Part shown: piece after piece, positions 7,740-15,515 of the stretch
Layout: every line of letters begins with the position of its first letter
Numbering within the stretch: the stretch's first letter is position 1
Assembly (NCBI GenBank): GCA_015059335.1
Contig: SVAP01000002.1
Location: 76,170-140,169, forward strand
Reading direction: 5' to 3'
Source of the DNA: Bacillota bacterium
GTDB lineage: Bacteria > Bacillota_I > Bacilli_A > RF39 > UBA660
DNA length: 64,000 nucleotides
Notes under the pieces: model-generated
What the model saw: the letters and a program-made list of their open reading frames with translations, nothing else
What the model was told of the DNA's origin: nothing
The model's database searches: none
Made by a program: the position numbers and the translations under genes

Positions 7740-9332
7740 ATGTTTGGATTTATACTAACACTATTTTTATGGTTTATATTAGTTATTATAAAATTAAAAA
7801 AGAGTTTGCACATGTTACAACAAAATCTATATAATAAAGGAAACAGATATCTAAAATGGATAATTAATAATTTTAAAAAAGTATTTTTATCTATAGATAT
7901 AATATTGGTTATATTTTTGTTGTTTTTACAAATATCTAAAAATTATGTTATTAATACAATATTAATATGCCTATTGTTGCTTGTTTCTATAATTAAATAT
8001 ATAAACGATAATCTTGAAGATAAAAAGAAAAGTAAAAAACCATTAGTATATACTAATAGAATAAAAAGATTAATTGTAACGATTTGTATTTTACTTATAA
8101 TACCAGTAATATTAATGGTTAAGAATTTTAATTATGAAATTTCAAGTAATTATTATACTAGATTGATTATTTTAGTATATTTAATATATTTTGTTAGTTT
8201 ATTGGCAACTATAATTAATATACCAATAGAAAAATATGTATATTATTCATTTAAAAATAAAGCAATGAAAAAATTAAAAAATTTAAACAGCCTTAAGGTT
8301 ATTGGTATAACTGGTAGTTATGGTAAAACAAGTAGTAAGAATATATTAAGTGATATATTAAATATTAAATATAATGCTTTACCATCACCTAAAAACTTTA
8401 ATACACCATATGGTCTTATTATGACAATAAATAATACATTGGATAAATTTGATGATATATTTATTGCAGAAATGGGTGCTTATAAAAAGGGTGAAATTAA
8501 GGAATTATGTGATTTAGTAAATCCTAAATATGGAATATTGACTACTATTGGAACTGCACATTTAGAAAGTTTTGGTAGTGAAGAAAATATCATTAAAACT
8601 AAGTTTGAACTTATTGAATCGTTACCAAGTGATGGTGTTGCGGTACTTAATATGGATGATGATAAACAGGTATCATATAACATTAAAAGTAAGTGTAAAA
8701 AAATATGGGTTGGAATAAATAATGATAAAGCAGATTTTGTAGCAACTAATATTAAAATGAATAATAAGGGAATGAGTTTTGAAGTAGTTATTAATGGTGA
8801 AAAGGTAAAATTTAATACTAAATTATTAGGTGTTCCAAACATTTATAATATTCTAGCAGGAATTGCTTTAGGTAACTATTTTGGAATAAGTAATGAACAA
8901 CTAAAAAGTGCGGTATTAAATGTTAAGAATACAGAACACAGATTAGAACTTAAAAATGCAGGGGATATTACTTATATTGATGATTCATATAATTCAAATC
9001 CTGTTGGTTCTAAAATGGCGCTTGATGTATTAAATTTAATGCCAGGTAAAAAAATAATAATGACTCCTGGTATGATTGAACTTGGATCTAAACAATATGA
9101 ACTTAATAAAGAACTTGGTGAATATATTGCTTCTGTATGTGATGAGGTAATATTAGTTGGTGAAAAGCAAACTATACCTATACAAGATGGGTTAAAAGCT
9201 AAAAATTATAATGAAAAGAAAATACATATTACAAATGATGTGAAAGAGGGATTTAAAATAGTCGAAAGGCTTAAGACTAAAAACACATATGTATTAATAG
9301 AAAATGATTTGCCAGATTTATTTAATGAATAG
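7740..9332 (+). CDS. Membrane-anchored MurF-like Mur ligase lacking the usual N-terminal substrate domain
   Basis: A 530-residue protein with two halves. Residues 1 to about 165 hold about five hydrophobic helices (near 2-18, 48-66, 68-87, 108-127, 140-160). From 185 on it has a Mur ligase central domain with the P-loop GITGSYGKTSSKN (189-201), EMGAYKKGEI, TTIGTAHLESFGS and KFELI, then the C-terminal domain with NTEHRLE and DDSYNSNPVGS. The roughly 80-residue N-terminal UDP-binding domain of ordinary MurF is absent and replaced by the membrane part. Known family chemistry is ATP-dependent peptide bond formation. Acting on a membrane-bound acceptor is inference. A Ddl follows 12 bases later, supplying a possible dipeptide substrate. 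A canonical MurF is encoded separately at 57129-58469. Confidence 0.82.
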   Translation: MFGFILTLFLWFILVIIKLKKSLHMLQQNLYNKGNRYLKWIINNFKKVFLSIDIILVIFLLFLQISKNYVINTILICLLLLVSIIKYINDNLEDKKKSKKPLVYTNRIKRLIVTICILLIIPVILMVKNFNYEISSNYYTRLIILVYLIYFVSLLATIINIPIEKYVYYSFKNKAMKKLKNLNSLKVIGITGSYGKTSSKNILSDILNIKYNALPSPKNFNTPYGLIMTINNTLDKFDDIFIAEMGAYKKGEIKELCDLVNPKYGILTTIGTAHLESFGSEENIIKTKFELIESLPSDGVAVLNMDDDKQVSYNIKSKCKKIWVGINNDKADFVATNIKMNNKGMSFEVVINGEKVKFNTKLLGVPNIYNILAGIALGNYFGISNEQLKSAVLNVKNTEHRLELKNAGDITYIDDSYNSNPVGSKMALDVLNLMPGKKIIMTPGMIELGSKQYELNKELGEYIASVCDEVILVGEKQTIPIQDGLKAKNYNEKKIHITNDVKEGFKIVERLKTKNTYVLIENDLPDLFNE

Positions 9333-9344
9333 GAGATGTAATTT

Positions 9345-10544
9345 ATGATAAAAGTTGGTGTAATATTTGGTGGAGAAAGCGTTGAACACGAAGTTAGTAT
9401 TATTTCTGCTGTTCAAGCTATGCAAAATTTAGATAAAGAAAAATATATTGCTGTTCCAATATATGTAACTAAAGATAGAGAAATGTATACTGCTCACTTT
9501 TTAAAAGATATAGAAATATATCAAGATATGGATAATTTAAAAAGATATGCTAAAAATGTAGTACTATATGTTAGAAACAATAGAATTGTTTTACAAAATA
9601 AAAAAGGATTTAGAAGAACGGTAGATGAAATTGATATTGTATTACCAATTGTTCATGGCACAAATGTAGAAGATGGAACATTACAAGGATATTTAGATTT
9701 ATTAGGTATTCCATACGTTGGAAGTAACCATTACTCTGCAGCAGTTGGACAAGATAAAGTATTTATGAAACAAATATTTGAATCTGGTAATTTGTCTGTT
9801 GCGCCATATGTATGGTTTTTTGAAAATGAGTATTATAATGATAAAGATAATGTTATTAAGAAAATAGAAAAGATTAAATATCCAATGATTGTTAAACCAT
9901 CAAAATTAGGTAGTAGTGTTGGAATATCAAAAGTAAACAATAGAGATGAACTTACTGAAGCTATTGAAGACGCTATCAAATATGACGATAAAATTGTTAT
10001 TGAAGAATGTATTGAAAACTTAATAGAAGTTAATGCAAGTGTTTTAGGTGATCATTCGTACTACGAGGTTAGTGAATTAGAACAAGTGATGGGAAAAGAC
10101 GCTATACTTAGTTATAATGATAAATATATGGGTAATGGTAAAGGTAAATTAAAAGGTGGAAATTCTTCGAGAAGTAAAGGAATGGTATCAACTGATAGAA
10201 TCATACCTGCCAATATTGATAAAAAATTAAGAGACGAAATTATTAATATTTCTAAAGATGCAGCTAGACTATTAAATACTAGTGGTGTAGTCAGAATAGA
10301 TTATTTAATTGATAAGAAAAAGAAAAAAGTATATATAAATGAGGTTAATACTATTCCAGGTTCGTTATCATTTTATTTATGGGAGCCTAAAGGAGTTAGT
10401 TATAAAAAATTACTAGATAATATTATTACTCTTGCGATTAAAAATTATAAGAAGAAAATTAAAAAAACTTTCTCTTTTGATACAAATATATTAAAAAATG
10501 CTAAACTTGGTAATGGTACTAAGGGTGTTAAAAATAGATTTTAA
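9345..10544 (+). CDS. ddl: D-alanine--D-alanine ligase (first of two)
   Basis: ATP-grasp ligase that joins two D-Ala for the peptidoglycan stem. At 399 residues it is longer than the second copy (333). It shows GGESVEHEVSI near the start, the KPSKLGSSVGIS phosphate loop, an active-site Lys-Tyr in YNDKYMG and the metal-binding RIDYLI and NEVNTIPGSLSF. The Tyr argues against a VanA-type D-Ala-D-Lac enzyme. The omega-loop is long and glycine/lysine rich, and a basic tail of about 30 residues ends the protein. AGGAGATG provides the SD. It forms an operon with the membrane MurF-like ligase and the hydrolase upstream and ends at a strong terminator. Confidence 0.9.
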   Translation: MIKVGVIFGGESVEHEVSIISAVQAMQNLDKEKYIAVPIYVTKDREMYTAHFLKDIEIYQDMDNLKRYAKNVVLYVRNNRIVLQNKKGFRRTVDEIDIVLPIVHGTNVEDGTLQGYLDLLGIPYVGSNHYSAAVGQDKVFMKQIFESGNLSVAPYVWFFENEYYNDKDNVIKKIEKIKYPMIVKPSKLGSSVGISKVNNRDELTEAIEDAIKYDDKIVIEECIENLIEVNASVLGDHSYYEVSELEQVMGKDAILSYNDKYMGNGKGKLKGGNSSRSKGMVSTDRIIPANIDKKLRDEIINISKDAARLLNTSGVVRIDYLIDKKKKKVYINEVNTIPGSLSFYLWEPKGVSYKKLLDNIITLAIKNYKKKIKKTFSFDTNILKNAKLGNGTKGVKNRF

Positions 10545-10551
10545 TATGATT

Positions 10552-10586
10552 AAAGATACAGAAAAATAGTCTGTATCTTTTTTGTG
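10552..10586 (+). terminator. Terminator after the hydrolase/Mur ligase/Ddl operon
   Basis: A perfect 10-bp stem AAAGATACAG (10552-10561) / CTGTATCTTT (10571-10580) is followed by a T run. Confidence 0.88.
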
Positions 10587-10650
10587 AATTATTTTCTTTA
10601 TTTAAAGTTTAATATTTGGTATAATGTATCTAGCAAAGGAGGGTTCTACT

Positions 10651-11958
10651 ATGAAAAAACCAACAGTTGCATTAGTAGGAAGACCTAATGTAGGAAAATC
10701 AACTTTATTCAATAAAATAGCAGGAAAGAAAATTTCTATAATTGAAGATATACCAGGTATTACTAGGGATAGAATTTATGCGGATGCAGAATATAAAAAT
10801 TATAAGTTCCATTTAATTGATACTGGTGGGATAGATATCGCAAAAGAAAGTTTTAATAATGAAATTAAAAGTCAAGCAGAAATTGCGATTGATGAAGCTG
10901 ACGTAGTTATATTTATCGTAGACGGTAAAGAAGGTATTACTTCAAATGATTTAGTTGTAAGAGATATGCTTAGAAAATCTAATAAAAAGGTAATAGTTGC
11001 AATTAATAAAATTGATAATAAACAAAGAGAAGAAAATATATATGATTTTTATGAATTAGGATTTGATATTTATATTCCAATAAGTGCGGAACATAGTAAA
11101 AATATTAGTGAACTTCTAGATGAAGTTGTATCTGATTTTTATGAGATAACTGAAGAATACGAAGATAAACTAAAATTCTGTGTTATTGGTAGACCTAATG
11201 TAGGGAAAAGTAGTTTGGTTAATGCTCTACTTAATGAAGATAGGGTAATAGTATCAGATGTTGCTGGTACAACTAGAGATGCAGTAGATACATTATTTAC
11301 ATACGATAAAAATGAATATGTACTAATTGATACAGCCGGTATGAGAAAAAAAGGTAAAGTATATGAAAGTACTGAAAAATATAGTCTTATTAGAAGTATG
11401 AAAGCAATTGATAGAAGTGATGTATGTCTTATTGTTATAAATGCTGAAGAAGGTATTATAGAACATGATAAACATATTGCTGGATATGCAATAGAAATGG
11501 GTAAGGCTGTTGTGTTAGTAGTAAATAAGTGGGATACAGTTGATGATCAAAATGATATTAATTCATTTAAAAAAGAAATTAGAAATAATTTCCAATTTAT
11601 TCCATATGCTCAAATAGTATTTTTATCCGCACTTACTAAAAAAAGAATTCATACTTTAATGCCAGAAGTTTTAAAAGCATATGAAAATACTACAAAACAA
11701 ATAAAAACAAACTTATTAAATAATGTAATAATGGATGCAGTATCACTTAATCCACCACCATCATATAAAGGTAAAAGATTAAAAATATATTTTGTTAGTC
11801 AAACAGGAAATAAACCACCTAAGTTTACATTCAATGTAAATAATAAAGGTTTAGTACATTTCTCTTATGAAAGATATCTAGAAAATAAAATTAGAGAAAA
11901 TTTTGATTTGACTGGTACTCCAATAATATTACAATTCAAAAATAAAGGGGAAGAGTAA
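10651..11958 (+). CDS. der: Ribosome biogenesis GTPase Der (EngA), double G domain
   Basis: Essential GTPase needed for 50S subunit assembly. Two tandem G domains are complete: GRPNVGKST (10-18), DTGG, NKID in the first; [22 protein letters not shown] in the second. A C-terminal KH-like domain with [13 protein letters not shown] follows. The 435-residue length is typical. The start is ATG 10651, seven bases after the strong SD AAAGGAGGG (10635-10643), rather than ATG 10624. A TATAAT box is at 10620-10625. Its stop overlaps the ATG of gpsA (TAATG), the usual der-gpsA pairing in Firmicutes. Confidence 0.95.
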   Translation: MKKPTVALVGRPNVGKSTLFNKIAGKKISIIEDIPGITRDRIYADAEYKNYKFHLIDTGGIDIAKESFNNEIKSQAEIAIDEADVVIFIVDGKEGITSNDLVVRDMLRKSNKKVIVAINKIDNKQREENIYDFYELGFDIYIPISAEHSKNISELLDEVVSDFYEITEEYEDKLKFCVIGRPNVGKSSLVNALLNEDRVIVSDVAGTTRDAVDTLFTYDKNEYVLIDTAGMRKKGKVYESTEKYSLIRSMKAIDRSDVCLIVINAEEGIIEHDKHIAGYAIEMGKAVVLVVNKWDTVDDQNDINSFKKEIRNNFQFIPYAQIVFLSALTKKRIHTLMPEVLKAYENTTKQIKTNLLNNVIMDAVSLNPPPSYKGKRLKIYFVSQTGNKPPKFTFNVNNKGLVHFSYERYLENKIRENFDLTGTPIILQFKNKGEE

Positions 11959-12944
11959 TGAGAATAAGTGTTTTAGGCACAGGGAGTTTTGGTACAGCTA
12001 TTTCTCAAATTTTAACAGATAATAATCATGAAGTATTAATGTGGACAGTAGATATTGAAAATGTTGAAGAAATTAATAATAGAAGAACAAATAAATTTTA
12101 TTATGAAAATTTTAAATTTAATAATAAAGTTAAAGCAACAACTAATTTAAACGAAATAGTTGACTATTCTGATTATATTGTAATTGCGCTTCCATCAAAA
12201 TTTATTAAAGATACATTAAAAAAATTAAATAAGATATTAAAAAAGAAAAATGCAAAAAAGATTTTTATTAATATGTCTAAAGGAATGGACTATAAAAATT
12301 TAATAACTATATCTGATATTATTGAACAAGGTATAGATGAAGATTATGTAAAAAAAATATGTTCAATGACTGGACCAAGTTTCGCTAAAGAAATTGTAGA
12401 AAGAAAAATAACAAAATTTACTTTAGCTAGTCATTCTAAAGATAGTTTGGATGATGTAAGGGATATATTTCAAAATGATTATATACTTATAAATTATTCA
12501 AAGGACATGAAAGGAATTGAAATACTTTCTTCAGTAAAAAATATTATCGCACTAGCATCAGGTATTATACATGGTTTAGGATATGAGGATAATACTCACG
12601 CAATAATAATTACAGAAGGTATAAAAGAAATGTTAAAACTTTGTCCTTTCTATGATATTGATACTAGCACAATATTATCAGTATCAGGTGTAGGAGATTT
12701 AGTATTAACAGCTTCTAGTAAAACTAGTAGAAATTATATTACTGGTGAAAAAGTTGGAAAAGGGATGTCAATAGATAAAGCAATTGAATCAACTAAAACT
12801 GTTGTCGAAGGTGTAGAATGTGCGAAAGTAATGTATAAATTTTCTAAAGAACATAAAATAGATTTACCAATTACAAAAGCAATATATAATATTTTTTACA
12901 AAGGAAAAAATCCTAAAAAAGAAATAATAAAAATTTTAAGATAA
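11958..12944 (+). CDS. gpsA: Glycerol-3-phosphate dehydrogenase [NAD(P)+]
   Basis: Makes sn-glycerol-3-phosphate from dihydroxyacetone phosphate for phospholipids. It has the Rossmann motif GTGSFGTA (7-14), MSKGMD, the TGPSFAKEI signature, the catalytic Lys in LSSVKNIIALASGI and the SGVGDLVLTASSKTSRN motif. At 328 residues it is full length. It is translationally coupled to der by a one-base overlap. The following hairpin is its terminator and also carries the SD of spoVIF. Confidence 0.95.
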   Translation: MRISVLGTGSFGTAISQILTDNNHEVLMWTVDIENVEEINNRRTNKFYYENFKFNNKVKATTNLNEIVDYSDYIVIALPSKFIKDTLKKLNKILKKKNAKKIFINMSKGMDYKNLITISDIIEQGIDEDYVKKICSMTGPSFAKEIVERKITKFTLASHSKDSLDDVRDIFQNDYILINYSKDMKGIEILSSVKNIIALASGIIHGLGYEDNTHAIIITEGIKEMLKLCPFYDIDTSTILSVSGVGDLVLTASSKTSRNYITGEKVGKGMSIDKAIESTKTVVEGVECAKVMYKFSKEHKIDLPITKAIYNIFYKGKNPKKEIIKILR

Positions 12945-12970
12945 CAAAAAATTACTTCCTACATATATTA
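12944..12970 (+). promoter_or_regulatory. Sigma-K-like promoter of spoVIF inside a hairpin
   Basis: AC at 12944-12945, exactly 16 bases, then CATATATTA at 12962-12970 fit the mother-cell sigma-K pattern AC-N16-CATANNNTA. In Bacillus subtilis spoVIF is a sigma-K gene. The predicted start of transcription (about 12976-12978) lies in the SD. The match is to a short, degenerate consensus, so it is suggestive only. Confidence 0.5.
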
Positions 12971-12990
12971 TTATAGGAGGTAATTTTTTT
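12946..12990 (+). terminator. gpsA terminator hairpin that also contains the spoVIF SD
   Basis: AAAAAATTACTTCCTA (12946-12961) pairs with TAGGAGGTAATTTTTT (12974-12989) over 16 bp with one G-T pair. The descending arm ends in seven T, and the AGGAGGT inside it is the only SD for the TTG start at 12989. Confidence 0.8.
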
Positions 12991-13234
12991 GAAATTTAGT
13001 GATGAATTTTTCAATAAAGTTGAAAAGAAAACCAATGTCAATAAAGAAACCATTTTAGGACTTGCTAAAAAAGTACAAAAATCTAATATGAAAGATGAAA
13101 ATACCCTTAGGGATTTAATAAAGGAAATAAGTAATATTGCTGGTAAACCCGTTTCTAAAGAAAAAGAAGATAAAATTATTAGCGCGATAGTTAATGATAA
13201 AATTCCTAATAATATTGATAAATTTGTAAATTAA
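12989..13234 (+). CDS. spoVIF: Stage VI sporulation protein F
   Basis: A small (81 residues) spore-coat assembly protein. The sequence reads FFNKVEKKTNVNKETILGLAKKV near the start and GKPVSKEKEDKIISAIV towards the end, both hallmarks of SpoVIF, where it helps GerE-dependent coat gene expression late in the mother cell. The start is a TTG eight bases after AGGAGGT. That SD is buried in the gpsA terminator stem, while a sigma-K-like promoter sits just upstream, so expression is likely restricted to late sporulation. A long terminator follows. Confidence 0.85.
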   Translation: MKFSDEFFNKVEKKTNVNKETILGLAKKVQKSNMKDENTLRDLIKEISNIAGKPVSKEKEDKIISAIVNDKIPNNIDKFVN

Positions 13235-13238
13235 TATA

Positions 13239-13282
13239 AAGACTTTTATTCAAATTATTGAGTAAAAGTCTTATTTTTTTGT
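13239..13282 (+). terminator. Terminator of spoVIF
   Basis: Stem AAGACTTTTATTCAA (13239-13253) / TTGAGTAAAAGTCTT (13258-13272) with one G-T pair, then a run of seven T. Confidence 0.9.
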
Positions 13283-13309
13283 TATAATGATATAGTAGGA
13301 GTTGAAAAG

Positions 13310-13849
13310 ATGTATAAATATGTAAAAAGAATTTTAGATATTATTTTATCTTTGATATTTATTTTATTATTATTACCAATATTACTATTGATATCAATAA
13401 TACTATTATTTACTTTAAAAAAACAAATAATATATACACAAATAAGAGAAGGAGAAAACAAGAAGCCATTTAAAATGTATAAATTTAGAACAATGATAAT
13501 AGATAATAATATTCCTGATAAGGATAGAATTACTAAATTTGGAAAGATATTAAGAAACTTAAGTATCGATGAATTACCTCAATTATTTAATGTTTTAAAA
13601 GGAGATATGTCATTAGTTGGACCAAGACCATTTATAGTAGGTGAGCCATTACCAAGTGATTATATTGACCCTATAAGATACAGTGTAAAACCTGGTATGA
13701 CAGGATATGCTCAAATACATGGTAAGAGAAAGTTATCACATAAAGATAAAATAAAATATGATGTAGAATATGCAAAAAAATATTCGTTATTATTGGATAT
13801 AAAAATCATATTTTTAACACTATTTAATATGATTCAAAAAAACAATTAA
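13310..13849 (+). CDS. Membrane sugar-phosphate transferase (undecaprenyl-phosphate glycosylphosphotransferase type)
   Basis: A 179-residue enzyme of the bacterial sugar transferase family (PglC/WcaJ-like core), which transfers a sugar-1-phosphate from a nucleotide sugar to undecaprenyl phosphate and begins assembly of a surface glycan. A hydrophobic N-terminal hairpin (about 8-35) is followed by QIREGENKKPFKMYKFRTM, the acidic pair-bearing segment SIDELPQLFNVLKGDMSLVGPRP and KPGMTGYAQIHGK, all family signatures. It is the short catalytic form without the CoA-binding-like N-terminal domain. It is monocistronic, with a TATAAT box (13283-13288) close to the SD and a bidirectional terminator shared with spoIVA. 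The sugar substrate is not evident. Confidence 0.88.
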   Translation: MYKYVKRILDIILSLIFILLLLPILLLISIILLFTLKKQIIYTQIREGENKKPFKMYKFRTMIIDNNIPDKDRITKFGKILRNLSIDELPQLFNVLKGDMSLVGPRPFIVGEPLPSDYIDPIRYSVKPGMTGYAQIHGKRKLSHKDKIKYDVEYAKKYSLLLDIKIIFLTLFNMIQKNN

Positions 13850-13872
13850 AAAGACCAAATATTGGTCTTTTT
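13848..13872. terminator. Bidirectional terminator between the sugar transferase and spoIVA
   Basis: A perfect 11-bp stem AAAAAGACCAA (13848-13858) / TTGGTCTTTTT (13862-13872) serves both converging genes. Confidence 0.88.
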
Positions 13873-15346
13873 ATAATACAATCGCAATCATGTTACTTGA
13901 ACCTTTATTAATAATTTTTGTAAGTGTACCTTGTAATTTATATCTAATATTATCTGGCATCATAGAAAGTTTTGCTTGGATTCCTTCTTGTACAATAACA
14001 TCTAAACTTCTTCCGAATATTTCACTTTTCCAAATGTTTTCTGGTTCATTTTCCATATCACGGGTTAAATAATTGATTAGTTCTTTACTTTGTAATTCAC
14101 TACCTATAATAGGTTCAAAAGTACTTTCAACATCAACTCTAATCATATGTATAGATGGCGCAACTGCTTTTAATTTAACACCATATCTACTACCTTGTTT
14201 TATAATTTCTGGTGTATCTAGTTTCATATCTTTTAGAGAAGGGGAAGCAATGCCATATCCACTTTGTTTAACTTGTTTTAATGCACTTTTTATTTGATCA
14301 TATTCAATTTTAGCTTCATTATAATCTTGGAATAATTTTAATAATTCTGCTTTTGAATTAACATTTATACCAATACTATCTTTTAGTATTTCATCAAATA
14401 ATTCATTTGGTGCATTTAAATTAATTGTTACTTCACCGGTAGAAGTATTAACCTCTGATAAGTATGCTTTTGAAATATATTCACAATTTCCAAAGTGTGT
14501 TGTAATGGTGTCTACATCTCTAAGTTTATCAATGTCAACAACACTTTCTTTGATTTTATCGATATATATTTTCTTTAACCAATTATCAGGATTTAAAATT
14601 GAAATCCATTCTGGAATATTAACACTAACTTCTAATACTGGAAATTCATATAAAGCTTCTCTAAGTATTTCAGTTACATCTTTTTCGCTCATAGTATCAA
14701 CGTTCATTGGTATAACTGGAACATTATATTCATTTCTTAATTTTTCTGCAATTTTAATTGTATCAGGCATCATTGGATGAATAGAATTAAGTACAACTAT
14801 AAATGGTTTATTTAATTCTTTTAATTCTTCCATAACTTCTTTTTCAGCATCTAGGTAATCACTTCTTGATAATTCACCAAATGAACCATCAGATGTAACA
14901 ACTATTCCGATAGATGAATGGTCTTTAATAACTTTTTCAGTGCCGATTTCTGCGGCTTCTACAAACGGTATTTCTTCATCATACCATGGTGTTTTTACCA
15001 TTCTAGGTCCATTTTCATCTTCGTATCCTTTAGCATTTTTAACAATATAACCAACACAGTCAATAAGTCTTACATTAACATCGATCTCATCAATAGAAAT
15101 ATTAACAGCATTACTAGGCACAAATTTAGGTTCAGTAGTCATAATTTGTTTGCCAGCACCACTTTGTGGTAATTCATCAATAACTCTTTTTTTCTCAAAT
15201 TCATCTGAAATATTAGGAATAACTATATTTTCCATGAATTTTTTTATAAAAGTAGATTTACCGGTTCTAACAGCTCCAACAACACCTAAATAAATATCTC
15301 CATTTGTTCTTTCAGCAATACTCTTAATAATTTCATTCTTATTCAT
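13871..15346 (-). CDS. spoIVA: Stage IV sporulation protein A
   Basis: The ATPase that forms the basement layer of the spore coat on the forespore surface. At 491 residues it is the usual family length. It starts with DIYLGVVGAVRTGKST, whose Walker A spans 24-32 with Lys30, and has the DCVGY-type Walker B and the conserved SDGSFGELSR segment. The C-terminal domain that inserts into the membrane through SpoVM is complete, including the hydrophobic end NMIAIVL. It is read in the opposite direction to nifJ, with its own sigma-E-like promoter, and shares a terminator with the converging sugar transferase gene. Confidence 0.96.
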   Translation of the reverse strand: MNKNEIIKSIAERTNGDIYLGVVGAVRTGKSTFIKKFMENIVIPNISDEFEKKRVIDELPQSGAGKQIMTTEPKFVPSNAVNISIDEIDVNVRLIDCVGYIVKNAKGYEDENGPRMVKTPWYDEEIPFVEAAEIGTEKVIKDHSSIGIVVTSDGSFGELSRSDYLDAEKEVMEELKELNKPFIVVLNSIHPMMPDTIKIAEKLRNEYNVPVIPMNVDTMSEKDVTEILREALYEFPVLEVSVNIPEWISILNPDNWLKKIYIDKIKESVVDIDKLRDVDTITTHFGNCEYISKAYLSEVNTSTGEVTINLNAPNELFDEILKDSIGINVNSKAELLKLFQDYNEAKIEYDQIKSALKQVKQSGYGIASPSLKDMKLDTPEIIKQGSRYGVKLKAVAPSIHMIRVDVESTFEPIIGSELQSKELINYLTRDMENEPENIWKSEIFGRSLDVIVQEGIQAKLSMMPDNIRYKLQGTLTKIINKGSSNMIAIVL

Positions 15347-15380
15347 ATTTTCCCTACTTTCTTAATTTATATTTCATTTA

Positions 15381-15408
15381 AACATATGTTAATGTTTGAA
15401 TTATATTC
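15381..15408 (-). promoter_or_regulatory. Sigma-E-like promoter of spoIVA
   Basis: On the reverse strand GAATATA (15408-15402) and CATATGTT (15388-15381) are 13 bases apart and resemble the sigma-E pattern KMATATT / CATACAHT, where spacing is normally 14-15. spoIVA is a known sigma-E gene in Bacillus, which supports the call. Confidence 0.45.
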
Positions 15409-15461
15409 TTTATTTATTAGTTTTTAATTATGTAAAGGTAAAATTTGTATTTTTAAAAATA

Positions 15462-15490
15462 TTGTTTTTATGTGTTTAATATTATATAAT
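15462..15490 (+). promoter_or_regulatory. Vegetative promoter of nifJ
   Basis: TTGTTT (15462-15467), 17 bases, TATAAT (15485-15490). The SD AAAGGTGTGAT follows and the ATG is at 15516. Confidence 0.7.
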
Positions 15491-15515
15491 TAAATAGTAT
15501 TAAAGGTGTGATTAT

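Noticed and set aside
9345-10544. Vancomycin-resistance type D-Ala-D-Lac ligase
   Set aside because: The active-site loop keeps Lys-Tyr (YNDKYMG) rather than the His of VanA/VanB, and no vanH, vanX or vanRS genes are nearby.
13890-15172. Forward-strand ORFs of 60-91 codons
   Set aside because: They are the opposite strand of spoIVA, whose protein is complete and conserved.
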